From Nocardioides aromaticivorans (GTDB lineage: Bacteria > Actinomycetota > Actinomycetes > Propionibacteriales > Nocardioidaceae), in contig NZ_JACBZM010000001.1 in NCBI RefSeq assembly GCF_013408525.1, forward strand, positions 1,302,001-1,366,000: 64,000 bases of DNA, read 5' to 3'. The position numbers were made by a program, and so were the translations under genes. Positions within the stretch are counted from its first letter, which is position 1, and the number at the start of each line of letters is the position of its first letter. Shown one piece after another: positions 7,555 through 17,358 of this stretch. The notes below the pieces were generated by a model that searched no databases, was not told the origin of the DNA, and saw nothing but the letters and a program-made list of their open reading frames with translations.

Positions 7555-8598
7555 ATGCGTCTCCGTCGCCCCGCTGCAGCCGTGCTCGGCCTGCTTGCCG
7601 TCCTGCCCACCCTCGCCGCCTGTGGGGGCGACGGGAGCGAGGTCAAGGTGGGCGACATCGTGGACGCGCGCACGGACGACCAGTTCGTGTCCGAGGGCAA
7701 GGCATCGTCGATCGCGCTGCCGATCGGACGGCTCGAGGTCAGCGCCGGGCGGCCCACGACCAAGCTCGCCGCCAACGACACGGCCCAGCTCGAGGCGGTC
7801 GACGCGCCCGACGGCAGCACCTTCGTCCCGATCACCTGGCAGTACGACGCGGGCACGTTCGGCGACTACGACGACTACCTCGAGTCGGACGCCACCCCGG
7901 TCGTCGACCTGGTGGCCGACAAGGTGACCTACCGCATCCCGGCGCCGGAGCCGAGCGGGACCGGGGCCGACTCCTTCTACGTCCTGGTGGAGGGCGACGG
8001 CAAGGACGCCAGCCTGGAGGTCGACTTCGACGGCGTCAGCCAGAGCGTCGACCTCGCCACCGGCGACCGCGACGAGGGCGCGGCGGCCGGCCTCTACGAC
8101 CTCAAGCCCCGCCGGGAACGCACGGCCTCCTGCACGGCCGACTCCGAGTTCGACATCGAGCCGCCGTCCCGGCTGTCCGACTACGCCTGCAGCGTCACCC
8201 GCACCGCCCGGCTCCCGTACGCCGGCGGGCAGTGGGCCGAGGACGGCGAGACCTGGCTCGCCGTGACCGTGCGGACCACCCTGCGCCGCTACGACCAGAT
8301 CAACACCGACCGGCGCTCGGGCGCGGTCTACCTCGCCGGATCGGTGGAGAGCACCTTCCGGATCGGCAAGACCAAGCCGACCGAGGTCCTCGAGGACAAG
8401 GCGCTGACGACCTGCCCGGACGAGGTCCGCGGCGGCTGCGTCGTGGTCTACCACCTGATCTTCAAGGCCGGCGAGGACACTCCGTCCCGGCTGAGGATGG
8501 ACCAGACCTACGTCCTCGCCCTGAGCGGCGTCTGGGGCGGCTCCGAGGGCAAGGACTCGGTGAAGCTGACCAACGAGGCCAGCATCAAGCTGCGCTGA
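7555..8598 (+). CDS. secreted lipoprotein of unknown function
   Basis: The 347-residue product starts MRLRRPAAAVLGLLAVLPTL then AACGGDG, a clear lipoprotein signal with the lipobox Cys near residue 23. The mature part is acidic, has paired cysteines (SCTADS, YACSV, TTCPDE, GGCVVV) that could form disulfides, and shows no enzyme motif I recognise. The ATG at 7555 is preferred over 7546 because a CACAAT box lies seven bases upstream of it. It is convergent with the secreted protein gene at 8603, with a four-base gap. Confidence 0.7.
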   Translation: MRLRRPAAAVLGLLAVLPTLAACGGDGSEVKVGDIVDARTDDQFVSEGKASSIALPIGRLEVSAGRPTTKLAANDTAQLEAVDAPDGSTFVPITWQYDAGTFGDYDDYLESDATPVVDLVADKVTYRIPAPEPSGTGADSFYVLVEGDGKDASLEVDFDGVSQSVDLATGDRDEGAAAGLYDLKPRRERTASCTADSEFDIEPPSRLSDYACSVTRTARLPYAGGQWAEDGETWLAVTVRTTLRRYDQINTDRRSGAVYLAGSVESTFRIGKTKPTEVLEDKALTTCPDEVRGGCVVVYHLIFKAGEDTPSRLRMDQTYVLALSGVWGGSEGKDSVKLTNEASIKLR

Positions 8599-8602
8599 CG
8601 GA

Positions 8603-9403
8603 TCAGCCGGCCGGCCAGGTCAGCTGCAGGACCACCGGCCCTGCCGACGAGGCGAGCTCGAGCTCGGCGTCGATCGGACCGCCGTCGGGTGTCCAGCCAT
8701 CGTCCTGGGGCCACGGGATCGGGCTGGCACCAGCGCCACCCACACCGGCGACGGTCTTCGTCGTCCAGTGCTCGCAGGCGGGGCACTCGTTGCTGCCCGA
8801 ACCGGTCCCTCCCAGTGCGACCGTGCTTCGCCGGAACTCGAAGTACTGACCCGGGTCCGGGTAGACGACCGCGATCAGCGCGGCCTCGACACGGTCCCGC
8901 ACCTGCTGGACGTCCAGCCGCACGCAGGCCCGCCCGGCGGCAGTCTCCGCGCAGGTGACGGCCGCTCGCGCCTCGGCGACCCCTGTCCGCACCGAGCTGG
9001 CGAGAGCGAACTGGCGCAGCCCCCGGTCGGTCTGGACGACCCAGCCGTCGACCATCCGCGCCGACGAGGCACGCCAGGGCCCGACCCAGCGCGCCGTCGA
9101 CCGCGGGCAGGCCGACGCACCGCAGGCGGGCCGGTCGACGCTCGCCCCGGGACTGCGTTGGCGCAGCGTGAGCGGCTGCGCCCAGTGTCCGGCGGACGGT
9201 GTCACGCTCACCCGGCTCCGGTAGTGCCAGGCACCGCCGTAGCGGGCCTTCTGCTTGACCGCGCAGATCTGCATGCCCGGCTCGCTGGCGCACCGGTAGT
9301 CGGAGACGTCCCAGCGAACGGCCGCCTGGGCTGCCGCGGCCGGCAACAGAAGGGCGACGAGCGGCAGCAGGAGGACGACGAGCAGACCGGGACGGCGACT
9401 CAC
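8603..9403 (-). CDS. secreted Cys-containing protein of unknown function
   Basis: The 266-residue protein begins VSRRPGLLVVLLLPLVALLL followed by PAAAAQA, a Sec signal peptide with an Ala-x-Ala cleavage site. The exported part carries about ten cysteines, several spaced for disulfides (RCASEPGMQICAV, ACGASAC, ECPACEH). No domain is recognised. The GTG at 9401-9403 is chosen because the signal begins there and TATCGT lies six bases upstream. It follows purL in the same direction, but its promoter lies in the 19-base gap between them. Confidence 0.65.
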   Translation of the reverse strand: MSRRPGLLVVLLLPLVALLLPAAAAQAAVRWDVSDYRCASEPGMQICAVKQKARYGGAWHYRSRVSVTPSAGHWAQPLTLRQRSPGASVDRPACGASACPRSTARWVGPWRASSARMVDGWVVQTDRGLRQFALASSVRTGVAEARAAVTCAETAAGRACVRLDVQQVRDRVEAALIAVVYPDPGQYFEFRRSTVALGGTGSGSNECPACEHWTTKTVAGVGGAGASPIPWPQDDGWTPDGGPIDAELELASSAGPVVLQLTWPAG

Positions 9404-9409
9404 ACCACC

Positions 9410-9415
9410 ACGATA
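9410..9415 (-). promoter_or_regulatory. -10 box of the secreted protein gene
   Basis: TATCGT lies six bases before the GTG, within the 19-base gap after the purL stop. Confidence 0.4.
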
Positions 9416-9422
9416 GCCTCGG

Positions 9423-11699
9423 TCAGCGGCCGAGCGCCGCCGGCAGCGTCGCGGTCCAGGCGGCCCGCAGCTCGTCGAGGGCGACCTCGAACTGACCCTC
9501 GACCGCGAGCACGTCGCCACCCGTCGTACCGAGCTCGGTGGCGGGCACGCCGTGGCGGGCCGCGACCGTCATGAGCTCCTCGACCTTGTCGGCGGGCACG
9601 GTGACGATCGCGCGGGCGGTCGACTCGGAGAACAGGCCGACGAAGGCGTCACCCTCGAGCGCCACGCGCGCGCCGACGCCGCTGACCATCGCGGCCTCGG
9701 CCAGCGCCTGGGCGAGGCCGCCGTCGGACAGGTCGTGCGCGCTGGTGGCGACGCCGACGAGGTCGCGCAGGGCGAGGGCGAGGTTGTGCTCATTGGCGAG
9801 GTTGACCGCCGGCGGCCGGCCACCGAGGTGGTCGTGCACGACGTGCGCCCACTCCGAGCCGGAGAGCTCCTCGTGGGTGGTGCCGAGCAGGACGATCCGC
9901 TCGTCCGCGGCCTGGAAGGCCGAGGGGGTACGACGGCGCACGTCCTCGATCACACCGAGGACCGCCACGACGGGCGTCGGCAGGATCGCGGTCTCGCCGG
10001 TCTGGTTGTAGAGGCTCACGTTGCCGCCGGTGACCGGGATGCCGAGCTCGAGGCAGGCGTCCTTGAGGCCCCGGCAGGCCTCGGCGAACTGCCACATCAC
10101 GGCCGGGTCCTCGGGCGAGCCGAAGTTGAGGCAGTCGCTGACCGCCAGCGGCTGCGCGCCGCCGGTGGCGACGTTGCGGTAGGCCTCCGCGAGCGCGAGC
10201 TGCGCGCCGGCGTACGGGTCCAGCTTGGCGAAGCGGCCGTTGCAGTCGGTCGAGATGGAGACACCGAGGTGGGTCTCCTCGTCGACGCGGACCATGCCCG
10301 AGTCGGCCGGCTGCGCGAGGACGGTGTTGCCCTGGACGTAGCGGTCATACTGGTCGGTGATCCACGACTTGTCGCAGAGGTTCGGGCTGGCGACCATCTG
10401 CAGGAGGGTCGCGCGGAGCTCGTCGCCGGTGGCCGGCCGGGCGAGCGCCTCGGCGCCGTCGGCCTGCAGGGCGTCCTGCCAGTCCGGGCGGGCGAACGGG
10501 CGCTCGTAGACCGGGCCGTCGTGCGCGACCGTCCGCGGCGGGACGTCGACGACGGTCTCGCCGTGCCAGTCGATGACCAAGCGGCCGGTCTCGGTGACCT
10601 CGCCGATGACCGAGGCCTCGACGTCCCACTTCGTGGTGATCGCGAGGAAGGCGGCGATGTCGTCGGGCTCGACGACGGCCATCATCCGCTCCTGGCTCTC
10701 GCTCATGAGGATCTCCTCGGGCGAGAGCGTCGAGTCGCGCAGCGGCACCTTGTCGAGGTGGACGTGCATGCCGCCGTCGCCGGCGGACGCGAGCTCGGAG
10801 GTCGCGCAGGACAGGCCCGCGCCGCCGAGGTCCTGGATGCCGGCGACGACGCCGGCCTTGAAGAGCTCGAGCGTGCACTCGATGAGCAGCTTCTCCATGA
10901 ACGGGTCGCCGACCTGGACGCTGGGGCGCTTGGCCGGGCCGTCCGCGTCGAAGGTCTCGGAGGCCAGCACCGAGACACCGCCGATGCCGTCGCCGCCCGT
11001 GCGGGCGCCGTACAGGACGACGAGGTTGCCCTCGCCGGACGCCTTGGCGAGGTGCAGGTCCTCGTGGCGCAGCACGCCGATGCAGCCGGCGTTGACGAGC
11101 GGGTTGCCGAGGTAGGTCGCGTCGAAGACGGCCTCACCGCCGACATTGGGCAGGCCCAGGCAGTTGCCGTAGCCGCCGACGCCGGCGACGATCCCGGGCA
11201 GCACCCGGTGGGTGTCGTCGGCGTCGAGCGGGCCGAAGCGCAGCGGGTCGACGACCGCGACCGGCCGGGCGCCCATCGCGATGATGTCGCGGACGATGCC
11301 GCCGACACCGGTCGCGGCGCCCTGGTAGGGCTCGACGTACGACGGGTGGTTGTGGCTCTCGACCTTGAAGCTGACGGCGTAGCCCTGGCCGATGTCGATG
11401 ACGCCGGCGTTCTCGCCGATGCCCGCGAGCATCGGGCCGATCGGGGTCTCCTGGGGGATCTCGCCGAACTGCCGCAGGTGCACCTTGGACGACTTGTAGG
11501 AGCAGTGCTCGCTCCACATGACCGAGTACATCGCCAGCTCGGCCCCGGTGGGCCGGCGGCCGAGGATCTCGCGGATCCGGGCGTACTCGTCGGCCTTCAG
11601 GCCCAGCTCCGACCAGGGCTGCTCCCGGTCCGGGTCACCGGCCGCCACGGCCACGGTGTCGAGGGTCGAACGAACGGGTGCGGAAGCGGTGTCGGCCAC
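9423..11699 (-). CDS. purL: phosphoribosylformylglycinamidine synthase, large subunit
   Basis: This 758-residue small-type PurL makes FGAM from FGAR with ATP and needs PurQ (glutaminase) and PurS, both encoded at 15.3-16.3 kb. Typical motifs are visible: [20 protein letters not shown] near residue 60, [20 protein letters not shown], and [20 protein letters not shown] with GGAGLSC. The GTG at 11697-11699 lies eight bases after TAGGAT. The longer frame upstream reads through the promoter and is rejected. It is separated from purQS by three unrelated genes, as in mycobacteria. Confidence 0.96.
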   Translation of the reverse strand: MADTASAPVRSTLDTVAVAAGDPDREQPWSELGLKADEYARIREILGRRPTGAELAMYSVMWSEHCSYKSSKVHLRQFGEIPQETPIGPMLAGIGENAGVIDIGQGYAVSFKVESHNHPSYVEPYQGAATGVGGIVRDIIAMGARPVAVVDPLRFGPLDADDTHRVLPGIVAGVGGYGNCLGLPNVGGEAVFDATYLGNPLVNAGCIGVLRHEDLHLAKASGEGNLVVLYGARTGGDGIGGVSVLASETFDADGPAKRPSVQVGDPFMEKLLIECTLELFKAGVVAGIQDLGGAGLSCATSELASAGDGGMHVHLDKVPLRDSTLSPEEILMSESQERMMAVVEPDDIAAFLAITTKWDVEASVIGEVTETGRLVIDWHGETVVDVPPRTVAHDGPVYERPFARPDWQDALQADGAEALARPATGDELRATLLQMVASPNLCDKSWITDQYDRYVQGNTVLAQPADSGMVRVDEETHLGVSISTDCNGRFAKLDPYAGAQLALAEAYRNVATGGAQPLAVSDCLNFGSPEDPAVMWQFAEACRGLKDACLELGIPVTGGNVSLYNQTGETAILPTPVVAVLGVIEDVRRRTPSAFQAADERIVLLGTTHEELSGSEWAHVVHDHLGGRPPAVNLANEHNLALALRDLVGVATSAHDLSDGGLAQALAEAAMVSGVGARVALEGDAFVGLFSESTARAIVTVPADKVEELMTVAARHGVPATELGTTGGDVLAVEGQFEVALDELRAAWTATLPAALGR

Positions 11700-11707
11700 G
11701 GGCGCCA

Positions 11708-11713
11708 ATCCTA
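11708..11713 (-). promoter_or_regulatory. -10 box of purL
   Basis: TAGGAT lies eight bases before the purL GTG and no ribosome-binding site intervenes. Confidence 0.5.
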
Positions 11714-11730
11714 TCGCCGCTCCCGGCGGA

Positions 11731-12627
11731 TCACTTCTTCCGCTCCCCCATGAGATCGCCCACCGGCCGGGTCGCGAGCTGCCGGAGCACCTCGTCGCGG
11801 TCGGCGGCACTGTGGCCATACACCGTCACCGACCACGGCGCGTCCCGGTAGAGCAGGGCGACCTTGTACTCCCAGTCGCCGCGACGCGGCGAGATGTACC
11901 ACCGGAAGAAGTCCCGCCAGCGGGTGACCGCGCCCTGCACGTCCTGGGCCGAGTACTCCGCGTGGGCCGCGTCCCAGTCCGACCACTCCGAGTAGTGCAC
12001 GCGGACCTGGCCGCCCGACGACGCACGCACCCGGCAGTCCGCCTCCGCGCCACGGTTGCCCATCGTGGCGCTGCAGCGCGGCCCGTCGGCGTCGGGGAAG
12101 ACCCACACCAGGCCCTCGGCGCCCCGCGGCTTCCCGCAGTCGGCGACGTCCTCGGCCGGCCTACCGTCCCAGCACGTGTACGACGCCTCGCCGGCCGTCT
12201 GCGTGACGGGGTCCTCCGCCCCGGCTCCGGTCGGCGTGGCGTCGGCCGCGCCGTCGGACGCCCGCTCCCCTCCCCCGGCCGCGGGGTCGTCGTCACCGCC
12301 CGCCAGCAGCAGCGCGGTGCCGACGCCGACCACGACCGCGAGCACCGCGGCCAGGAGCACCAGCAGGACCGACCGTCCGCGGCGGCGCCCGCCCGGCGGG
12401 CCGACCGGCGGCGGCGCTGCCGGGAGCGGGACGACCGGAGGCGGCGCGAACGGCTGTGGTGCCGGGGGCGGCGGGGGCGGAGCAGCGCCCGGGGACGCCG
12501 GGAGGGTCACCTCGGAGGCCTTCTCGAAGGACACCGGCTGCGTCGGAGCCGCCGGCGCGACGCCGCAACGCGAGCAGGGCTGCACGAGGTCGGCTCGCGG
12601 CGCCCCGCAGTGGGTGCAGAAGTTCAT
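11731..12627 (-). CDS. zinc-ribbon membrane protein with extracellular domain
   Basis: The 298-residue protein starts [20 protein letters not shown] with the ribbon completed by CGV: two CxxC pairs form a cytosolic zinc ribbon. A proline-rich linker with a Pro run follows, then one membrane helix ([20 protein letters not shown], about residues 95-117), an acidic linker, and an extracellular domain of about 150 residues with four cysteines. This layout is common in actinobacterial envelope proteins of unknown role. An AGGGGG site precedes the ATG, and the gene overlaps the stop of the phosphoesterase upstream (ATGA), so the two form an operon. Confidence 0.75.
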   Translation of the reverse strand: MNFCTHCGAPRADLVQPCSRCGVAPAAPTQPVSFEKASEVTLPASPGAAPPPPPPAPQPFAPPPVVPLPAAPPPVGPPGGRRRGRSVLLVLLAAVLAVVVGVGTALLLAGGDDDPAAGGGERASDGAADATPTGAGAEDPVTQTAGEASYTCWDGRPAEDVADCGKPRGAEGLVWVFPDADGPRCSATMGNRGAEADCRVRASSGGQVRVHYSEWSDWDAAHAEYSAQDVQGAVTRWRDFFRWYISPRRGDWEYKVALLYRDAPWSVTVYGHSAADRDEVLRQLATRPVGDLMGERKK

Positions 12628-13730
12628 GGTCGTCCCCCTGGTCCGGCCTGCACGTCGAGGTCCTGGAGCGCGTCGACCTGGCTGCCCGGCACCGGGCCGA
12701 GGCCGAGCAGGTCGGTCACCAGGTTGGCCACGGCCGCGTTGCGCACGGGCGGCACGGCGTCGTACGACGGTTGTGCGTCGCCCGGATCGGCGTAGTCCGG
12801 GTTGAGGACGTACAGGTCCTCGGCGGCGACGCCCGGTCCCCAGACCACGAACGGCACCTGGAAGTCCACGAGCGCGCTGGCGTCGCCGTGGTCCTTCCCG
12901 CCGGGCGGCCCGCCGTGGTCGGCCGTCACCACCACGATGGTCTGCGCGGCCCGCCTCGGGTCCTCCTCGATCGCGTCGACGACCCGCCCGATGGCGTCGT
13001 CGGCCCGGGTGACCGCGGCGTCGTAGGCGGGGCTGTCCCACCCGCTGGCGTGGCCGGTCGCGTCGGTGAGGCCGATGTGGAGGAAGACGAGGTCGCGGCG
13101 GGCGCCCTCGAGGTCGTCGACCACGGCGTCGGTGAGGGCGGCGAGGTCCTCGTCGACGACGAACTCGTCGATCGTGCCGGGCCACGAGCGGTCCCACATC
13201 CGGAACTTGGTCTTGCCGGCGAACACCGCCGAGCTGCCGCCGGCCGCGTGGATGACGGAGAAGACCGAGGGCACCCCTGGGCGGACGTTGCGCGGCGAGT
13301 CGACATTCCAGGTGACCCCGTGACCACCCGCGGCGGCGTCGATCCGGCGGCCGGTGACCATGCCGGTGTGGTTGGGCAGCGTGACGGTGCGCTCGACGGC
13401 GGTGCGGGCGTTCAGGGTCCCGGCCCCGCCCTCGAGGAGGCCGGTGAGGACGGGCATCTGCTGGGGTGTCACGGCGTACGACGCCAGCCCGTCCACCGAC
13501 ACGACGACGACCCGGGGGTGCCGGGGCAGCCGGGCGGGGCGGCTCTCCGGTGCGGGGCCGCTGGTCGTCGGACCGCTGGGCGCGGAGCCGGCCGGGACGT
13601 CACCGCCACCCTGCGCCGGTGCGTCGTCGCGGGACCACCAGAACGCGGCGCCGACGAGCAGCAGGACGAGCGCGACGAGGGCCGCCACGTGGAGGGGCCT
13701 GGCCTCCGGAGCCTTCGAGGTCGCCGGCAC
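12624..13730 (-). CDS. membrane-anchored alkaline phosphatase-superfamily phosphodiesterase
   Basis: This 368-residue protein has an N-terminal membrane anchor (HVAALVALVLLLVGAAFWW, about residues 14-32) and an outside catalytic domain of the nucleotide pyrophosphatase/phosphodiesterase type. Metal and nucleophile motifs are VVVVSVDGL (Asp), VTLPNHTG (the family nucleophile Thr region), GLTDATGHASG (Asp, His) and VVVTADHGG (Asp-His). It should hydrolyse a phosphodiester or phosphomonoester at the cell surface. The GTG is seven bases from TACGCT. The downstream zinc-ribbon membrane protein overlaps by four bases and may work with it. Confidence 0.82.
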   Translation of the reverse strand: MPATSKAPEARPLHVAALVALVLLLVGAAFWWSRDDAPAQGGGDVPAGSAPSGPTTSGPAPESRPARLPRHPRVVVVSVDGLASYAVTPQQMPVLTGLLEGGAGTLNARTAVERTVTLPNHTGMVTGRRIDAAAGGHGVTWNVDSPRNVRPGVPSVFSVIHAAGGSSAVFAGKTKFRMWDRSWPGTIDEFVVDEDLAALTDAVVDDLEGARRDLVFLHIGLTDATGHASGWDSPAYDAAVTRADDAIGRVVDAIEEDPRRAAQTIVVVTADHGGPPGGKDHGDASALVDFQVPFVVWGPGVAAEDLYVLNPDYADPGDAQPSYDAVPPVRNAAVANLVTDLLGLGPVPGSQVDALQDLDVQAGPGGRP

Positions 13731-13737
13731 GGGCGCG

Positions 13738-13743
13738 AGCGTA
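13738..13743 (-). promoter_or_regulatory. -10 box of the phosphodiesterase gene
   Basis: TACGCT lies seven bases before the GTG start. Confidence 0.45.
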
Positions 13744-13796
13744 TCGATCAGGATGCGCGGGCGCTGGCCGACGGGGAACCTCGCGGGAAGTCACCT

Positions 13797-13844
13797 CGCG
13801 GCCGGAGGATTTCCGGCCGCGAATGAACTACACGGTTGTAGTTC
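13797..13844. promoter_or_regulatory. hairpin plus 20-bp dyad upstream of the DUF1906 gene
   Basis: CGCGGCCGGA (13797-13806) pairs with TCCGGCCGCG (13812-13821) over a five-base loop. Right after it, GAACTACA (13825-13832) and TGTAGTTC (13837-13844) form a perfect dyad around CGGT. The stretch lies in a divergent gap and is more AT-rich than its surroundings. A regulator-binding site is likely. Confidence 0.6.
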
Positions 13845-13933
13845 GCCCCGAACCCTGTTACTGGTGTGAAAGTTGTGGTTATCGTGACGTGGCTTCCGAC
13901 AGCCTGATCCGTCTTCCCCTGGAGTTGTCCGCC

Positions 13934-15319
13934 ATGTCTGCCCGGCTCGCCCCCTTGTCCGCCCTGCTCGCGGCGGTGCTCGCAGTGACGCTCCTGGGAC
14001 CCCTGCGCGGTGACCGCGAGGACGCGACGGACCAGCCCGTCGACCTGCTCTCCGCGAGCACCAACCGGCCGACCCCCGGCAGCTTCCGGGGCTATGGCTT
14101 CGACCAGTGCCTGGCGCCCAGCCAGGCCAAGATGGACGCCTGGATGGAGCATTCGCCGTTCATGGCGGCGGGCATCTACATCTCCGGCAACTCCCGCGCC
14201 TGCCGCGACCAGCCCAACCTGACGGCGACCTGGGTGCGCAACCAGCTGGCGCGCGGGTGGCGGCTGCTGCCGATCACCCTCGGCCCGCAGGCGAGCTGCT
14301 CCACGCGCTACCCGAAGTACGGCTCCCGGGTCGACCCGGTGATCAGCGCCGACCCGACCGACGGCTACGCCAGGGCCAAGGCGCAGGGCAAGCTCGAGGC
14401 CGATCGGGCCGTGACGGTCGCGAAGGGCCTCGGCATCGTGCCGAGGAGCACGCTGTTCTACGACCTCGAGGCCTTCGACATCGGCAACGGCGCCTGCAAG
14501 GCGTCGGCCATCCGGTTCGTGCACGCGTGGACGCAGCGACTGCACCAGCTCGGCTACAAGTCGGGCTTCTACTCCAGCGCCGGCTCCGGCATCAAGATGA
14601 TCGACTGGGTCTACCAGAACTACCCGGAGACCTTCGCCCTGCCGGACACCCTCTGGATCGCCCGCTGGGACGGCAACGCCAACACCTCCGTCAGCACCGA
14701 CTACCTGTCCTCGAAGGCCTGGCTGCCGGGCGGCCGGCTGAAGCAGTACCAGGGTGGCCACAACGAGACCTGGGGCGGCGTGACGATCAACATCGACCGC
14801 AACTTCCTCGACCTCGGCACCGGCATGCGGGTCGCGGGCGAGACCCACTGCGGCGGCGTGGCCGTCGACCTGCCGGCCTATCTCGCGATCAAGATGCCCA
14901 CGTCGACGTACACGCCCCCGGCGGACCGGGTGAAGGCGCTGCAGTGCCTGCTCACCGAGAAGAAGCTCTACGCCGGCACGATCAACGGCCGCTACGACCT
15001 CGCCACGCGCCGGGCGGCGTACGCCTGGCAGCGCAGCCGCGGCTTCGCGACCAACTCGACGTGGGGCCGCCGCGACTGGATCACGCTCACCACGGCCGGG
15101 GCGACGCCGGTGCTGAAGTACGGCTCGACCGGCGCCTACGTGCGCCGCGTCCAGCGGGCCCTCAGCGCGGCGATGCCCGACCGCAAGGTCCAGGTCACCG
15201 GTGTGTACGACGCCGCGACCGCGGCCCACGCGGGTGCCTACCGGCGCCAGGTCGGCATGTCGTCGTACAACATCGTCAACACGGCGACCTGGGCGAAGCT
15301 CCAGGCCGGGAGGTTCTGA
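13934..15319 (+). CDS. secreted DUF1906 glycoside-hydrolase-like protein with peptidoglycan-binding C-terminus
   Basis: The 461-residue product has a signal peptide ([20 protein letters not shown]). The DUF1906 domain (GYGFDQCLAPSQAKMDAWM to about residue 310, with TLFYDLEAF and LWIARWDGN) is a TIM-barrel like the Rv2525c family, related to lysozyme-like hydrolases. The C-terminal 150 residues hold two peptidoglycan-binding-like repeats (VKALQCLLTEKKLYAGTING and LKYGSTGAYVRRVQRALSAA). It is probably exported to act on or bind the cell wall. The ATG has a GGAG site nine bases upstream; a longer start at 13823 would bury the signal. Confidence 0.82.
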   Translation: MSARLAPLSALLAAVLAVTLLGPLRGDREDATDQPVDLLSASTNRPTPGSFRGYGFDQCLAPSQAKMDAWMEHSPFMAAGIYISGNSRACRDQPNLTATWVRNQLARGWRLLPITLGPQASCSTRYPKYGSRVDPVISADPTDGYARAKAQGKLEADRAVTVAKGLGIVPRSTLFYDLEAFDIGNGACKASAIRFVHAWTQRLHQLGYKSGFYSSAGSGIKMIDWVYQNYPETFALPDTLWIARWDGNANTSVSTDYLSSKAWLPGGRLKQYQGGHNETWGGVTINIDRNFLDLGTGMRVAGETHCGGVAVDLPAYLAIKMPTSTYTPPADRVKALQCLLTEKKLYAGTINGRYDLATRRAAYAWQRSRGFATNSTWGRRDWITLTTAGATPVLKYGSTGAYVRRVQRALSAAMPDRKVQVTGVYDAATAAHAGAYRRQVGMSSYNIVNTATWAKLQAGRF

Positions 15320-15334
15320 GCCGGCGGCCCAGGA

Positions 15335-16003
15335 TCAGGCGAAGGCCTTCTCGACGAGCGAGGTGAAGAAGCCGAGCCCGTCGAGGCCGCTGCCGGTGAG
15401 CTCCTCGACCGCGTGCTCGGGGTGCGGCATCAGGCCGACGACATTGCCGCGCTCGTTGGTGACGCCGGCGATGTCGTTGAGCGAGCCGTTGGGGTTGACC
15501 TCGAGGTAGCGCGCGACGACCTGGCCCTCCCCCTCGATCCGGGCGAGCGTCTCGGCGTCGGCGACGAAGCCGCCCTCGCCGTTCTTCAGCACGATCCGGA
15601 TCTCCTGGCCCTGCGTGTAGGCGGAGGTCCACGGGGTCGTGGCGTTCTCGACGCGGAGCAGCTGGTCGCGGCAGACGAACTTGCGGTGGTCGTTGCGGAT
15701 CAGCGCGCCCGGCAGCAGGTGGGACTCGCAGAGGATCTGGAAGCCGTTGCAGATGCCGAGGACGGGCATGCCGCCGTTGGCCGCCGCGACGACCTTCTCC
15801 ATGACCGGCGCGAACCGGGAGATGGCGCCGCAACGGAGGTAGTCGCCGTAGGAGAAGCCACCCGGCAGGATCACCGCGTCGACGCCCTTGAGGTCGGCGT
15901 CGCCGTGCCAGAGGGCGACGGCCTCGTTGCCGCCGATGCGGACCGCGCGCTGCGCGTCGACGTCGTCGAGCGAGCCCGGGAAGGTGACGACGCCGACCTT
16001 CAC
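15335..16003 (-). CDS. purQ: phosphoribosylformylglycinamidine synthase, glutaminase subunit
   Basis: This 222-residue class I glutamine amidotransferase supplies ammonia to PurL. The nucleophile Cys is in [10 protein letters not shown] (about residue 87) and the His-x-Glu pair is in MPHPEHAV near the C-terminus. It is full length for the family. The GTG start overlaps the purS stop as GTGA, so purS-purQ is translationally coupled. It is convergent with the DUF1906 gene, separated by 15 bases. Confidence 0.96.
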   Translation of the reverse strand: MKVGVVTFPGSLDDVDAQRAVRIGGNEAVALWHGDADLKGVDAVILPGGFSYGDYLRCGAISRFAPVMEKVVAAANGGMPVLGICNGFQILCESHLLPGALIRNDHRKFVCRDQLLRVENATTPWTSAYTQGQEIRIVLKNGEGGFVADAETLARIEGEGQVVARYLEVNPNGSLNDIAGVTNERGNVVGLMPHPEHAVEELTGSGLDGLGFFTSLVEKAFA

Positions 16004-16251
16004 TGCTGGCCCTCGACGCTGACGGTGTAGTTCTCGATGACCGGGTTGGACAGCAACGTCTCGGCCATCTTCTCGACCTCGGCGATCACCGCGTCGGTGA
16101 CCTCGCCGTCGATCTCGATCTCGAACCGCTTGCCCTGGCGGACGTCGGTCACGCCGGTGAAGCCCAGCCGGGGCAGTGCGCCCTGGACGGCCTTCCCCTG
16201 GGGGTCGAGGATCTCGGGCTTCGGCATGACAGCTACGACGACTCGGGCCAC
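16000..16251 (-). CDS. purS: phosphoribosylformylglycinamidine synthase, PurS subunit
   Basis: PurS is the 83-residue bridging subunit that joins PurQ to PurL. The sequence [20 protein letters not shown] and the C-terminus [11 protein letters not shown] are typical. The start is the GTG at 16249-16251, seven bases from a TAGACT box; the much longer open frame upstream is antisense to other genes and spurious. It is the first gene of the purS-purQ operon. Confidence 0.95.
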   Translation of the reverse strand: MARVVVAVMPKPEILDPQGKAVQGALPRLGFTGVTDVRQGKRFEIEIDGEVTDAVIAEVEKMAETLLSNPVIENYTVSVEGQQ

Positions 16252-16258
16252 GGCCTGC

Positions 16259-16264
16259 AGTCTA
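16259..16264 (-). promoter_or_regulatory. -10 box of purSQ
   Basis: TAGACT lies seven bases before the purS GTG; the message is probably leaderless. Confidence 0.5.
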
Positions 16265-16362
16265 GGGCCACCGCCGCTCGCGGCTCGATTCGGCGGGGTT
16301 TTCGGACGCCCCTCGCGGGGGATGACATCGGTCGTCGTACTCAACGTCCCGGGGGAGAGACC

Positions 16363-17358
16363 ATGGCCACCGAGCTCGCCGTCGAGCTGTCCGACCTGCG
16401 CGGCTGGAGCCGCCAGGTCGACCGCGCCGGAGATGACTGCACCACGTTGTCGTCGTACATCGCGACCCAGGTGCCCGATGGCGACTTCGGTCGCATCCTG
16501 TCGCTGATCAAGGGCGACTACGAGTCGATGGCCCGCACGGTCGAGCAGGCGCTCGCCACCGACGGCACGCGGCTCGGCCTGACGGGCGACTCGCTCGGCA
16601 AGACGCTGCGCCACTACATCGACACCGACGAGCACGTGTCCCAGAGCTTCGGCGTCGGCGCCCGCATCACCGACGACGGCAACGTGGCCGCGGCCTTCAC
16701 CGACACCGGCGTCAGCACGGCCGCGCCGCCGAGCGTCAGCGGGGAGACGCTGCCCGAGGTCAGCTTCGGCTGGCTGTTCGACAAGGCGTGCGAGCTGATC
16801 AGCTGGGTGGGCGGCCCCGACCTGCGCGCGTGGGTCACCGAGCAGATCGCCGGAGACGTCGCCAAGGCCTCCACGCAGGCCTCGGCGTGGGCCAACGCCG
16901 CGACCGCGATGCGCGCCGTGCAGGGCAACCTCGACCGCGGGGACGGCGCGATCGCGCTGACCTGGAAGGGCGACGCGTCCGTCGCTGCCGGCGCCTATCT
17001 CGACCAGTGGATCAGCTCGCTGCGCGAGCAGGCGGCGTCGATGGACCAGATCGGCCAGTACCTCCTCGACATGGTCGAGCAGTCGGTCGAGATGGCCCAG
17101 GTCGTCGTCGACATCGTCAAGGAGATCATCAGCATCATCAGCGCGGGCTGGTCGATGGCGTCGATCCCGATCTACGGCCAGATCAAGCTCGTCGACAAGG
17201 TCAAGGACGCCATCAAGCTCGTCAACGACGCACGCAAGGTGATCACCGTCTTCTGGAACACGATCAAGCTGGTGGTCGACAGCATCAAGCTGACGATCAC
17301 GGTGTTCGAGAGCGAGTCCCTGCCGGCTGCGCCCTCCCTGCCCGGGGTGCCCGCGTGA
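16363..17358 (+). CDS. type VII secretion-type protein (EspC-like N-terminus, WXG motif)
   Basis: The 331-residue helical protein begins MATELAVELSDLRGWSRQVD. Its first 90 residues resemble the EspC-type helical pairs of ESX secretion. A second helical region contains TWKGDASVAAGAY, a Trp-x-Gly turn as in WXG100 proteins. The C-terminal 120 residues are hydrophobic and amphipathic, with a Lys-rich tail. It is probably an exported or surface T7SS-associated protein. A GGGGGAGAG site precedes the ATG. It leads a three-gene operon; no ESX secretion machinery is encoded in the window. Confidence 0.6.
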   Translation: MATELAVELSDLRGWSRQVDRAGDDCTTLSSYIATQVPDGDFGRILSLIKGDYESMARTVEQALATDGTRLGLTGDSLGKTLRHYIDTDEHVSQSFGVGARITDDGNVAAAFTDTGVSTAAPPSVSGETLPEVSFGWLFDKACELISWVGGPDLRAWVTEQIAGDVAKASTQASAWANAATAMRAVQGNLDRGDGAIALTWKGDASVAAGAYLDQWISSLREQAASMDQIGQYLLDMVEQSVEMAQVVVDIVKEIISIISAGWSMASIPIYGQIKLVDKVKDAIKLVNDARKVITVFWNTIKLVVDSIKLTITVFESESLPAAPSLPGVPA

